This document shows positions 17,866-26,076 of a stretch of 64,000 nucleotides of DNA, piece after piece; position 1 is the first letter of the stretch, and each line of letters opens with the position of its first letter. The notes below the pieces were generated by a model, which was not told where the DNA came from, searched no databases, and saw only the letters and a program-made list of their open reading frames with translations. The translations under genes were made by a program, and so were the position numbers. Source of the DNA: Spongiactinospora rosea. GTDB lineage: Bacteria > Actinomycetota > Actinomycetes > Streptosporangiales > Streptosporangiaceae. The stretch is taken from the NCBI RefSeq assembly GCF_003315795.1, contig NZ_QMEY01000001.1, positions 186,001-250,000 of the forward strand, read 5' to 3'.

Positions 17866-18201
17866 CCACCACGGGTTCACCGCGAGCCAGATGAGCTGGG
17901 TGACCGCGTTGATCACCACCAGCACGACCGCGACCAGGCGTGCCCAGGTCTGGCCGACCGACAGGGCGATGCCGGTGGCCAGCAGCAGCGCGCCGAAGAT
18001 CAGGTGGATCCAGCCCCAGCCGGCGATGTTGAACAGCAGCAGGCGGGACGGCGTCTGCACGTACAGGTTGCTGTTCACGATGGCGTAGAGGCCGCTGACG
18101 ATGTTGAAGATGCCGACCATGATCAAAATGATCCCGGCGAACCACACCCAGCCGACCCAGCCCGTGATGGCCTGCCTCGGATGTCCGGTCTGATAGGTCA
18201 T
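17782..18201 (-). CDS. Four-helix integral membrane protein (DUF7144-like)
   Basis: A 139-residue protein with four clear transmembrane helices (about 15-40, 55-80, 82-103, 106-130) and short polar ends. It resembles the small actinobacterial DUF7144 membrane family of unknown function. Its 3' end overlaps the 3' end of the convergent band-7-like gene by 84 bases. A 19-bp tandem repeat lies just upstream of its start. Confidence 0.82.
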   Translation of the reverse strand: MTYQTGHPRQAITGWVGWVWFAGIILIMVGIFNIVSGLYAIVNSNLYVQTPSRLLLFNIAGWGWIHLIFGALLLATGIALSVGQTWARLVAVVLVVINAVTQLIWLAVNPWWSLVIIAVDVLVLYAIIVHGREASALSE

Positions 18202-18215
18202 CGCGTCCTCCCCCT

Positions 18216-18253
18216 TGAACCTGCTCCGTACCGCTGAACCTGCTCCGTACCGC
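18216..18253. repeat. Perfect tandem duplication of a 19-bp unit
   Basis: The unit TGAACCTGCTCCGTACCGC occurs twice head to tail immediately upstream of the membrane-protein gene ending at 17782. It may be a slippage product or a double regulator site. Confidence 0.85.
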
Positions 18254-18446
18254 GTCGGGGGTCGCGCGGTGCCGGTGGATGGTGATTCCTCCTATATCGG
18301 TGACCTTAGCAACGCCTGCGGGACCCGGCCGGAGGCGCGGACAAAAGTACGGATGTGTTTGCCCAATGCCGGATTTACCGGCACGGTTGCGGGCGACTTT
18401 CGCGAAACCTGGTGCGGGTGCGCGCGGGCGGCGTAGCGTTGCCGCC

Positions 18447-19268
18447 ATGGCCAAGGTTCGGCTCTCCGGCGCGCAGGCCACGATGCTCGCCACCCTCTAC
18501 GGCAGAGCGGTGGACGCCCGGTCCCCCCGGCCGCTCCTGCACGACACGGCGGCCCTCGAAGCGGTCGAGCGGCTGGAGTTCGACTTCGCCACGACCGGGA
18601 TGCGCCGCGGCGACGAGGTCGGCGTCGCGCTCCGGGCCGCTCACCTGGACACCTGGACCCGCGAATACCTGGCCGCCCACCCCCAGGCCACCGTGCTGCA
18701 CCTGGCCTGCGGCCTGGACAGCCGGGTGCAGCGGGTCGATCCCGGGCCGGGCGTCCGCTGGTACGACGTGGACTTCCCCGACGTGATCGACCTGCGCCGC
18801 CAGGTCTTCCCCGACCCGCCGGGCGCCCACCCGTACGAGATGGTCGCCTCCTCGGTGACCGACCCCGCGTGGCTCGCGGACGTGCCCGGCGACCAGCCGG
18901 TCCTGGTGGTCGCCGAGGGCCTGACGATGTACCTCAAACCGGACGAGGGCGCGGCGCTGCTGCGCCGGATCGTGGACCACTTCCCTTCCGGGCAGTTCGT
19001 GTTCGACGCGTTCAGCAGGCGGGGCATCAAGTGGCAGAAGCTGAACGGGCCGGTTCAGGCCGCCGGGGCGACCCTGTACTGGGGGATCGACTCCCCGGCC
19101 GAGCTGGAGGCGATCCAGCCGGGGCGGCTGCGCTGCGTGACGTCGATGGGCGCGTTCGACCTCGATGGGTACGACCGGCTGCCGGCGCGGCTGCGGGTGG
19201 TCGCGGCGATCGGCAGATGGCTGCCGCTGATACGCGATATGTCGGTGTTCTACCGGCTGGAGTTCTGA
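18447..19268 (+). CDS. Class I SAM-dependent methyltransferase, leucine carboxyl methyltransferase/TcmP family
   Basis: A 273-residue O-methyltransferase of the LCM/PPM1 superfamily (PF04072-like). Bacterial members such as TcmP methylate carboxyl groups on small molecules. The N-terminus has the family pattern of an R-rich loop (TLYGRAVDARSP). The SAM site is VLHLACGLDSR at about 83-93, with YDVDFPDVIDLR following as the acidic loop and VVAEGLTMYL near 155. The ATG at 18447 is the first start with the whole family domain. The substrate is unknown and no biosynthetic genes adjoin. Confidence 0.85.
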   Translation: MAKVRLSGAQATMLATLYGRAVDARSPRPLLHDTAALEAVERLEFDFATTGMRRGDEVGVALRAAHLDTWTREYLAAHPQATVLHLACGLDSRVQRVDPGPGVRWYDVDFPDVIDLRRQVFPDPPGAHPYEMVASSVTDPAWLADVPGDQPVLVVAEGLTMYLKPDEGAALLRRIVDHFPSGQFVFDAFSRRGIKWQKLNGPVQAAGATLYWGIDSPAELEAIQPGRLRCVTSMGAFDLDGYDRLPARLRVVAAIGRWLPLIRDMSVFYRLEF

Positions 19269-19427
19269 ACACCTGGTGCCGGACCCTTGGGGCCGGGCCC
19301 GTTTTGGAACGAAACACTCAGCAAACCCGCAGGGAGAAGCGCTGGTACGGTACAGGTCGGCGACATAGCGTGGTCGAGGTCTGACCGGAGTGCGGCCGCT
19401 GTGGCCGCCGAGCTTGGAAGGGGACGG

Positions 19428-20474
19428 ATGGCCTCCCAATCGAGCAACGCGGGAGGCCGGATGCGCCGGCTCGCCATCTTCATCGCCGCCGCTGTGGTGG
19501 TGGTCGTGGTCGCCACTGTGATCTTCGTCCGCTCCCAGCAGTCCGGCGGGCCCGGTGGGTCTAGTGGGGCCGCGCAGGGTCCGCGTCTGACGCCGCCGAC
19601 CGGTGCGTGGTGGGGCATGTACGTGCCGCCGCCCCGGGAGGGCACGCTGCTGTCAACGATCACCGGCGTGGAACGGACGATCGGCCGCCGGCTCGACATC
19701 GTGTTCACGTACCACGACATGTCGCCCACGGACAACGGCATGCTGCTCAAGGCCGACGAGCCGCAGATCGGCGAGGACCGCATCCTCCTGCTGAGCTGGG
19801 AGGCCAAGGTCTGGTCGGAGAACCGCGAGATCCCCTGGCGGCAGATCGCCGACGGCTCGCTCGACGCCACGGTCATCGACCCGCAGGCGCGGCGGGTCAA
19901 GCAGTACGGCAAGCCGGTCATGATCGGCTTCGACGGCGAGATGGAACGCAAGACCGGCAGCGGCGAACCCGCCGACTACATCGCCGCCTACCGGCACATC
20001 CACGACCGCTTCAAGGAACTGGGCGTGACGAACGTGGACTGGGTGTGGGCGGTCACCGGGTACGAGGAGTACCAGTCGAAGTGGAAGGCGTTCTACCCCG
20101 GGCACGAGTACGCCGACTGGATCAGCTACGACCCCTACAACTTCGGGCCCTGCAGGGACGCGCCCTGGAAGAGCTTCGAGGAGACGCTGAAGCCCACGTA
20201 TGACTGGTTCCAGAAGAACGGGTTCGCGGAGAAGCCGATCGTGATCGGCGAGTACGGCACCGAGGCCGATCCGGACCGTCCGGACGCCAAGGCCGAGTGG
20301 TATCGCGGCATTCCGGACGCGCTGGCCAAGATGCCCAACATCAAGGCGCTGTTGCAGTGGAACGCGGTCCTTGAGGACCAGCGCGGCTGCGACTTCCGCC
20401 TCCAGGGGCCGGGCGTGATGGAGGCGTTCGGGGCGGCGGGCAAGGACGCGCACGTCAACCAGCCGCTGCCGTAG
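19428..20474 (+). CDS. Membrane-anchored GH26-like glycoside hydrolase
   Basis: A 348-residue extracytoplasmic protein. A strong GGAAGGGGA site precedes the ATG. Residues 13-36 are an Ile/Val-rich anchor or signal, followed by a Gly/Ser linker. From about 60 the sequence resembles GH26 beta-mannanase/lichenase-like domains: GAWWGMYV, then VDWVWAVTGYEEY with an acidic residue in the acid/base strand, and VIGEYGTEAD near 265 with the probable nucleophile Glu. It is likely tethered to the outer face of the membrane and acts on a beta-glycan; specificity is not predictable. Confidence 0.78.
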   Translation: MASQSSNAGGRMRRLAIFIAAAVVVVVVATVIFVRSQQSGGPGGSSGAAQGPRLTPPTGAWWGMYVPPPREGTLLSTITGVERTIGRRLDIVFTYHDMSPTDNGMLLKADEPQIGEDRILLLSWEAKVWSENREIPWRQIADGSLDATVIDPQARRVKQYGKPVMIGFDGEMERKTGSGEPADYIAAYRHIHDRFKELGVTNVDWVWAVTGYEEYQSKWKAFYPGHEYADWISYDPYNFGPCRDAPWKSFEETLKPTYDWFQKNGFAEKPIVIGEYGTEADPDRPDAKAEWYRGIPDALAKMPNIKALLQWNAVLEDQRGCDFRLQGPGVMEAFGAAGKDAHVNQPLP

Positions 20475-20507
20475 GCAGGTTGCCGGGGAGACTGGTGCGG
20501 GGGCGAC

Positions 20508-20537
20508 TGGACAGGTAGGAAATTTCCTACCTATAGT
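20508..20537 (+). promoter_or_regulatory. Promoter with embedded perfect palindrome (ArsR operator), leaderless start
   Basis: A TGGACA -35 (20508-20513) and TATAGT -10 (20532-20537) are 18 bp apart. A perfect 20-bp palindrome AGGTAGGAAATTTCCTACCT fills 20513-20532, exactly between them. Start of transcription is predicted at about 20544-20545, the ATG of the VOC gene. The ArsR protein encoded second in the operon is the natural repressor. Confidence 0.78.
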
Positions 20538-20544
20538 GGGTCGC

Positions 20545-20940
20545 ATGAACATCACCCATGCTCAGTTCGTGACCCTGCCCGTCGCCGACCAGGACCGCGC
20601 CAAGGACTTCTACGTCGGCACCCTCGGCTTCGACCTGGTCGCCGACCAGCGGATGGGGCCGGTCCGCTGGCTCCAGGTCGCCCCCAAGGGCGCGCAGACC
20701 GCCTTCACCCTGGCCGCCGCCGAGCAGGGCTTCACGCCCGGGACCGCCCGGGGCATCATGCTGCAGACCACCGACCTCGACGCCGACTGCGCCCGCCTCG
20801 CCGAGGCCGGGGCGGCGGTGGAGGGCCCGGCCGACCACCCGTGGGGACGCCAGGCGACCGTCACCGACCCCGACGGCAACGCGTTCATCCTCGCCGCTCC
20901 CGCCGCTCCCGCCGCTCCCGCCGCTCCCGCCGGTGCCTGA
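20545..20940 (+). CDS. VOC-superfamily protein (glyoxalase/bleomycin-resistance fold)
   Basis: A 131-residue vicinal-oxygen-chelate protein with paired beta-alpha-beta-beta-beta units (THAQFVTLPVADQDRAKDFY, GFDLVADQRMG, GIMLQTTDLDA, ATVTDPDGNAFIL). His near residue 4 is in the usual first metal position; the second acidic ligand after DPDGN is not conserved, so catalysis is uncertain. The C-terminus is a PAAP repeat encoded by a 9-bp tandem repeat. It is first in an operon with ArsR and SRPBCC genes, and its ATG coincides with the predicted transcription start. Confidence 0.85.
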   Translation: MNITHAQFVTLPVADQDRAKDFYVGTLGFDLVADQRMGPVRWLQVAPKGAQTAFTLAAAEQGFTPGTARGIMLQTTDLDADCARLAEAGAAVEGPADHPWGRQATVTDPDGNAFILAAPAAPAAPAAPAGA

Positions 20941-20946
20941 TCCGCG

Positions 20947-21306
20947 ATGACTCATGTCGATGTGACCGAGGAGGACCGGGTGTTCGCGGCCCTGGCCAGC
21001 CCGGTGCGCCGCGAAGTACTGCGGATGCTGCGCGACCAGGGACCGCAGCCGGTCGCGGAGATGGCCGGGCACTTCGACATGGCCAGGCCCAGCTTCTCCG
21101 AGCACCTGCGGGTGCTGCGCGAGGCCGGGCTGGTCAGCGAGCGCAAGGAGGGCCGCCGGCGGTTCTACCGGCTGGAGGCGGTGCCGTTGCACGAGGTGCA
21201 GGAATGGCTCAACCCGTTCGAGCGGTACTGGCGGGAACGCCTCGCCGGGCTGCGCGACGTACTCGACTCGCTGCCTGACGATCCGGAAGGGGCTGCTTCC
21301 CGATGA
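20947..21306 (+). CDS. ArsR-family repressor of the VOC-ArsR-SRPBCC operon
   Basis: A 119-residue winged-helix regulator (VFAALASPVRREVLRML, recognition helix RPSFSEHLRVLREAGLV, wing KEGRRRFYRLE). Members of this subgroup are nearly always paired with an SRPBCC/AHSA1 gene, as here. It starts 6 bp after the VOC stop and overlaps the next gene by ATGA. It lacks metal-binding Cys pairs. It probably binds the palindrome at 20513-20532 and represses its own operon. Confidence 0.92.
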   Translation: MTHVDVTEEDRVFAALASPVRREVLRMLRDQGPQPVAEMAGHFDMARPSFSEHLRVLREAGLVSERKEGRRRFYRLEAVPLHEVQEWLNPFERYWRERLAGLRDVLDSLPDDPEGAASR

Positions 21307-21782
21307 ACGATACGGACATGCCGATCACCATGGACGCCGACGACCTGACCACCGTACGCGTCGACCAGTTCCTGGCCCATCCGCCGGGCAAGGTGTGGCG
21401 GGCACTGACCGAGCCGGAGCTGCTGGCGCGCTGGCTGATGCCGGGGGACTTCCGGCTGGAGGTCGGGCATCGGTACACGATGAAGGCGGCGGCGGTGCCG
21501 GTGACGGGGTTCTCCGGCACCGTACTGGCCGAGGTACTGGGGTTCGAGGCTGGGAGGATGCTGCGAATCGGCTGGCGCGACGCCGACCCGGCGGGCGGGA
21601 TCGAGGTGGACTGGACGATCACCTGGACCCTCGAACCGGAGGGCACCGGCACCCGCCTCTTCCTGCTCCACGAGGGCTTCGACCCCGACCACCCGCTCCA
21701 GCAGAAGGCCCGCGCCATCATGGGCGGCGGCTGGCGCACGGGCGTCATGCGCAGCCTTCGCACCACGCTGGAATCCATGTGA
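21303..21782 (+). CDS. SRPBCC/AHSA1-domain protein
   Basis: A 159-residue START-like lipid/ligand-binding fold (Activator of Hsp90 ATPase homologue 1-like family). Family landmarks are FLAHPPGKVWRALTEPELLARWLMPG near the start, WTITWTLEPEGTGTRLFLLHEGF in the middle, and the C-terminal helix GGGWRTGVMRSLRTTLE. The gene is translationally coupled to the ArsR gene through a 4-base ATGA overlap. It may bind the hydrophobic ligand sensed by the operon. Confidence 0.88.
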   Translation: MNDTDMPITMDADDLTTVRVDQFLAHPPGKVWRALTEPELLARWLMPGDFRLEVGHRYTMKAAAVPVTGFSGTVLAEVLGFEAGRMLRIGWRDADPAGGIEVDWTITWTLEPEGTGTRLFLLHEGFDPDHPLQQKARAIMGGGWRTGVMRSLRTTLESM

Positions 21783-22098
21783 CGCCCTGATCCGCCGTGC
21801 CGGGGCGGTGAGGCCAGTACGGCGGAGCCCAGTACTCCCGAAGCGCCGTGCTCCCTCCCGCCCGGTATCCGGCATCCCCCGTGCGCCGTGCCCCTCGCCG
21901 TCCCCCCACCAGCCACAAGCCCCCTATCCACCCTTCACACCGTTGAAGAGCGCGCCACCGTTCGATGGCGTCCCACCGCCCCTCCGGGGCACCGCCCGCC
22001 TCCGGCGGAACGGCGCGCTCCCACGCGCAAAGGCCCTCGCTGACGCTCGGCCTGTTCTTCCTCATGTCGGGCTCCGCCCGACGCTGGCGCTCCTAGTT
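21783..22098. other. Non-coding GC-rich region upstream of CRISPR relic
   Basis: No convincing reading frame. It contains short palindromes (CCTCCGGCGG, GGGCTCCGCCC) typical of decayed intergenic DNA. Confidence 0.4.
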
Positions 22099-22186
22099 GG
22101 TCACCCCCACACACGTGGGGGTGAATCTCAGGTGCGCGTCAATGGTGGCGTCCTGAAGTTGTGCTCCCCACACCTGGGGGTGAATC
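22099..22186. CRISPR. Degenerate two-repeat CRISPR relic (type I-E-like)
   Basis: Two related hairpin repeats, 22099-22127 and about 22161-22186, share the ending GGGGGTGAATC and the core CCCCACAC. The second begins GTGCTCCCCACAC, the classical actinobacterial type I-E repeat style. They flank a unique 33-base segment (22128-22160), the normal I-E spacer length. There are no cas genes in the window and the repeats have diverged, so this is a remnant. Chance hairpins remain possible. Confidence 0.5.
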
Positions 22187-22343
22187 GAACCCTGGCCTAC
22201 GCATTACGAGTCGGTTCGGGTGGTTCGATAGGTTGGCCGGGGTTCGGAACTGGAAAGACGAACCTCGGTGAACCCCCCTGAACTCCTGTGAACTGCAACC
22301 GTGGAGCGCTTCCTCGCTCCCTCCCGGACACCAGAGCCTCCCC

Positions 22344-22372
22344 TTGCCCACCTTCCTGCGTAGCCGTACTGT
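22344..22372 (+). promoter_or_regulatory. Putative promoter of the RiPP precursor gene
   Basis: TTGCCC (22344-22349) and TACTGT (22367-22372) are separated by 17 bp, predicting a start near 22379, about 27 bases before the precursor ATG. Confidence 0.4.
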
Positions 22373-22405
22373 CACGCTAGGCAGTGGGCGAGACGAGGGG
22401 GCAAG

Positions 22406-22564
22406 ATGAGCGCCACATACGGTGACCACGAAGGCAAACCAAAAGAGGACAAACCCTTCGACCCCAAGGCCGGCAACGCTGACGGCAAGGACACCGCAGA
22501 CGGAGTACCGCCGCCGGGCAAGCACGCGAAGCCCAAGCCCAAGAAGGACGAGGACAAAAAGTAG
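22406..22564 (+). CDS. Candidate imiditide-type RiPP precursor peptide
   Basis: A 52-residue peptide with a strong GAGGGGG ribosome site five bases before the ATG. It is extremely charged (12 Lys, 8 Asp, 3 Glu) and has no Cys, so it is not a lanthipeptide. Two Asp-Gly pairs, in NADGK (Asp26) and TADGV (Asp32), are chemically prone to aspartimide formation. The tail GKHAKPKPKKDEDKK is strongly basic. The stop is 5 bp before a PIMT-like methyltransferase gene. Two-gene imiditide loci have this form: a linear, Lys-rich precursor whose specific Asp is methylated and then cyclises to aspartimide. Assignment is by analogy. Confidence 0.72.
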   Translation: MSATYGDHEGKPKEDKPFDPKAGNADGKDTADGVPPPGKHAKPKPKKDEDKK

Positions 22565-22569
22565 CCCCT

Positions 22570-23688
<1,119 letters not shown>

Positions 23689-23713
23689 CCGATCGGCTGG
23701 AGCCTCCCCTTGA

Positions 23714-24006
23714 TCAGGGTGTGATCAGCGCGCACAGCTCTATCGCGACCGGTAGGGCTCGCGCCTGCTCCGGCAGCGCGGAAATAGCCCAGTCATCACC
23801 GCGGATGCCGCGGGCCCGCTCGACTGGGAAGGTGATCGGATCGTCGCCACCGTGGCGGTCGGTCCTGCCATGTTCCTGTACACCTTGGCGAAGGCCCGAT
23901 AGTCCTCCACGGTGGTCCTGGCTGGTGTGAACGCCTTGACGGTGGCGGGGATCAGATCCCATTCGGGTGGTCCGACCGAGCATCGCTTCAGGTCCAGGGG
24001 CACCAT
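23714..24006 (-). pseudogene. Frameshifted hypothetical gene
   Basis: Two overlapping minus-strand frames together read as one protein. The first runs from 24006 (WDLIPATVKAFTPARTTVEDY, then AKVYRNMAGPTATVATIR). The second carries on from about 23845 (DPITFPVERARGIRGDDWAI, then ALPEQARALPVAIELCALITP) to a stop at 23714. Composition is protein-like on each side only up to the junction, so a single indel near 23845 is likely. The family is not recognised. It is convergent with the methyltransferase gene. Confidence 0.5.
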
Positions 24007-24186
24007 GCGGCCGTCACTTCGAGCGTGGTTCCGTGGCGGTGGGGTGGCGGTTCTCGCCTCCAGGTGACCGCCTGCCCGTTCACGTTCACAGGCTGCCGGA
24101 TGCCGGGCAGGGCCTGGGCGGCGGGCACCTGGCGGGCACGAGTGGGCTGAAGGCTCTGCCGGGCTTTGTGCCGGAGCGGAGGCAGG

Positions 24187-24855
24187 TCAGGGGTGGGTCG
24201 AGGGGCGTACCAGGCCGGTCTCGTAGGCGAAGACCACGACCTGTGCCCGGTCCCGTAGTCCCAGCTTGAACAAGACGCGGCTCAGATGCGTCTTCACCGT
24301 GGCCTCGGCCAGGTGCAGCGCTGTGGCGACCTCGGCGTTGGACAGCCCGTGCGCCACCTGCACCAGTACCTCGTGCTCGCGGGCGGTCAGTAGTGCCAGC
24401 CGTTCGTCACGCGCGGGCGCGCCGGGCATGAGCTGGGGCGCGAACCGTTCCAGCAGGCGGCGGGCGATGCGCGGCGACAGGGCGGCCTCGCCGGACGCCA
24501 CGTTGCGGATCGCGGTAAGCAGCTCGACGGGCCGGGTGTTCTTCGGCAGGAATCCCGCCGCGCCCGCCCTCAGCCCGGCGAAGGCGTACTCGTCCAGGTC
24601 AAAGGTGGTCAGGATGAGCACACGTGAACGTGGGCAGTCCCTGACGATGCGCCGCGTGGCCTCGATGCCGTCCAGGCCGGGCATGCGCACGTCCATCAGT
24701 ACCACATCAGGACGCAGCCGCCTGGCCATCGTGGCGGCCTCCTCTCCCTCGCCCGCCTCGCCGGCGACCTCCATGTCCGGCTCGGCCTCGATCACCATGC
24801 GAAAGGCCGAGCGCAGCAAGGACTCGTCGTCGGCGATCAGTACCCGGATCGTCAT
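24187..24855 (-). CDS. NarL/LuxR-type response regulator
   Basis: A 222-residue response regulator. The receiver domain (1-120) has IADDE, the phospho-acceptor Asp in VVLMDVRMPG near 54, LTTFD and the PKN Lys near 104. The C-terminal LuxR HTH (about 152-212) has LTAREHEVLVQVAHGLSNAEVA and TVKTHLSRVLFKLGLRDR. It overlaps the upstream kinase gene by 4 bases. The output genes are unknown; the divergent lipase gene beyond the kinase is one candidate. Confidence 0.94.
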   Translation of the reverse strand: MTIRVLIADDESLLRSAFRMVIEAEPDMEVAGEAGEGEEAATMARRLRPDVVLMDVRMPGLDGIEATRRIVRDCPRSRVLILTTFDLDEYAFAGLRAGAAGFLPKNTRPVELLTAIRNVASGEAALSPRIARRLLERFAPQLMPGAPARDERLALLTAREHEVLVQVAHGLSNAEVATALHLAEATVKTHLSRVLFKLGLRDRAQVVVFAYETGLVRPSTHP

Positions 24856-25937
24856 GCCCCTCCGCCCTTCAGGTCGAGACCGGCCGCCACGCGCCAGCCG
24901 CCGCCACGCAGCGGACCGGCCTCCAGCATCCCGCCGTAGGCGGCCACACGTTCGCGCATCCCGGCCAGCCCCCGCCCATGGGCCGCTTCCCGCCCGAAGC
25001 GTCCGGGGCGTCCGTCGTCGATGATCTCCACCTCCGCGCGCTGCGGCGTCAGGTTGACCCGTACCTCGGCCGTCGCGCCCGGTGCGTGCTTGAGCGTGTT
25101 CGTCAGCGCCTCCTGAGCCAGCCGATAAATGGTGAGCTGCGCTGTGGGAGGGATCGCCTCGGCATCGCCTGCCACATGCAGGTGGGTCGGCAGCCCGGCC
25201 GCGCGCATCTGGTCGGCGAGCGGGACCAACTGGGCGATCCCGGGCGCCGGATCGAGCGACGGTTCCCCGCTGAGGGAGCGGCGCATGTCCGCGAGCGCCT
25301 GGCGGCCGGTCTCGGCGATCCGCTCCAGGGCGGTGCCCGCCTGCTCAGGGGCGCGGTGCCGTACATGGGCGGCGCTGTCGGCGAGGGCCACCATGACCGA
25401 CAGGTTGTGGGTGACGATGTCATGCATGTCGCGGGTGATCCGCGCCCGTTCCTCCGCCGCGGCGAGGCGTTCCCGCTGCTCACGGTCGCGTTCGAGCGAG
25501 TCGACGTACGCCCGCCGCGCCCCCGCCCACAGTCCGGTGGTGAGGGCGGCGGCGCCCATCGCGGTCATGGCCAGCACCGAGATGGGGAACTGGCCGGGCG
25601 GTGCCCACCGCGCCGCGGCCAGCACCACCCCGGCCTCCAGTACGAGGGCCGCGAGCAGCCTCTGCCGCCCCGGGCGGTACGCGGCCACGGTGTAGAGGGC
25701 GACCAGCAGGCTGACGTCGGCGGGAAGCTGCACGCCGGCGGCCCACTGGAGCGCGGCGGCCACGGAGATCGCGCAGAAGACCACCAGCGGAGCGCGCCGC
25801 CGCCACACCAGGGGCGCCACCAGGGCCACCTGAAGCGCGAGCACCCGTATGTCGCCGGTGGTCATGACCTGCCCGGGGCCGAGTGTGGTCAGGAAGATCA
25901 CGGCTGCCAGCAGCGCGTCGGCGAGAACGGGCTTCAT
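24852..25937 (-). CDS. Two-component sensor histidine kinase (HisKA_3 type)
   Basis: A 361-residue membrane sensor. The first 150 residues hold about five short transmembrane helices with small loops, suggesting sensing within the membrane. The dimerisation/phosphoacceptor segment is RITRDMHDIVTHNLSVMVAL with the His near 172. The HATPase domain has the N-box QEALTNTLKHAP near 270 and the glycine box GRGLAGMRERVAAYGG near 322. It overlaps its response regulator through ATGA, so the pair is made together. Confidence 0.93.
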   Translation of the reverse strand: MKPVLADALLAAVIFLTTLGPGQVMTTGDIRVLALQVALVAPLVWRRRAPLVVFCAISVAAALQWAAGVQLPADVSLLVALYTVAAYRPGRQRLLAALVLEAGVVLAAARWAPPGQFPISVLAMTAMGAAALTTGLWAGARRAYVDSLERDREQRERLAAAEERARITRDMHDIVTHNLSVMVALADSAAHVRHRAPEQAGTALERIAETGRQALADMRRSLSGEPSLDPAPGIAQLVPLADQMRAAGLPTHLHVAGDAEAIPPTAQLTIYRLAQEALTNTLKHAPGATAEVRVNLTPQRAEVEIIDDGRPGRFGREAAHGRGLAGMRERVAAYGGMLEAGPLRGGGWRVAAGLDLKGGGA

Positions 25938-26076
25938 GCGCTCACCCTAGTTGGCCTGGGGGTTCACCCCCATCCTGCGCAAGGTGGACCATATGGGCGT
26001 CTCATCCGAAAGTCGCACCCCCGGGTCAGCCGTCCGCCGGTCGTCCGGCATCGAGGCTCGCTGCGAACCTGGCCGC

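Noticed and set aside
20888..20936. 9-bp tandem repeat at the end of the VOC gene as a mobile or regulatory repeat
   Set aside because: It stays in frame and encodes a PAAP tail, so simple slippage in coding DNA explains it.
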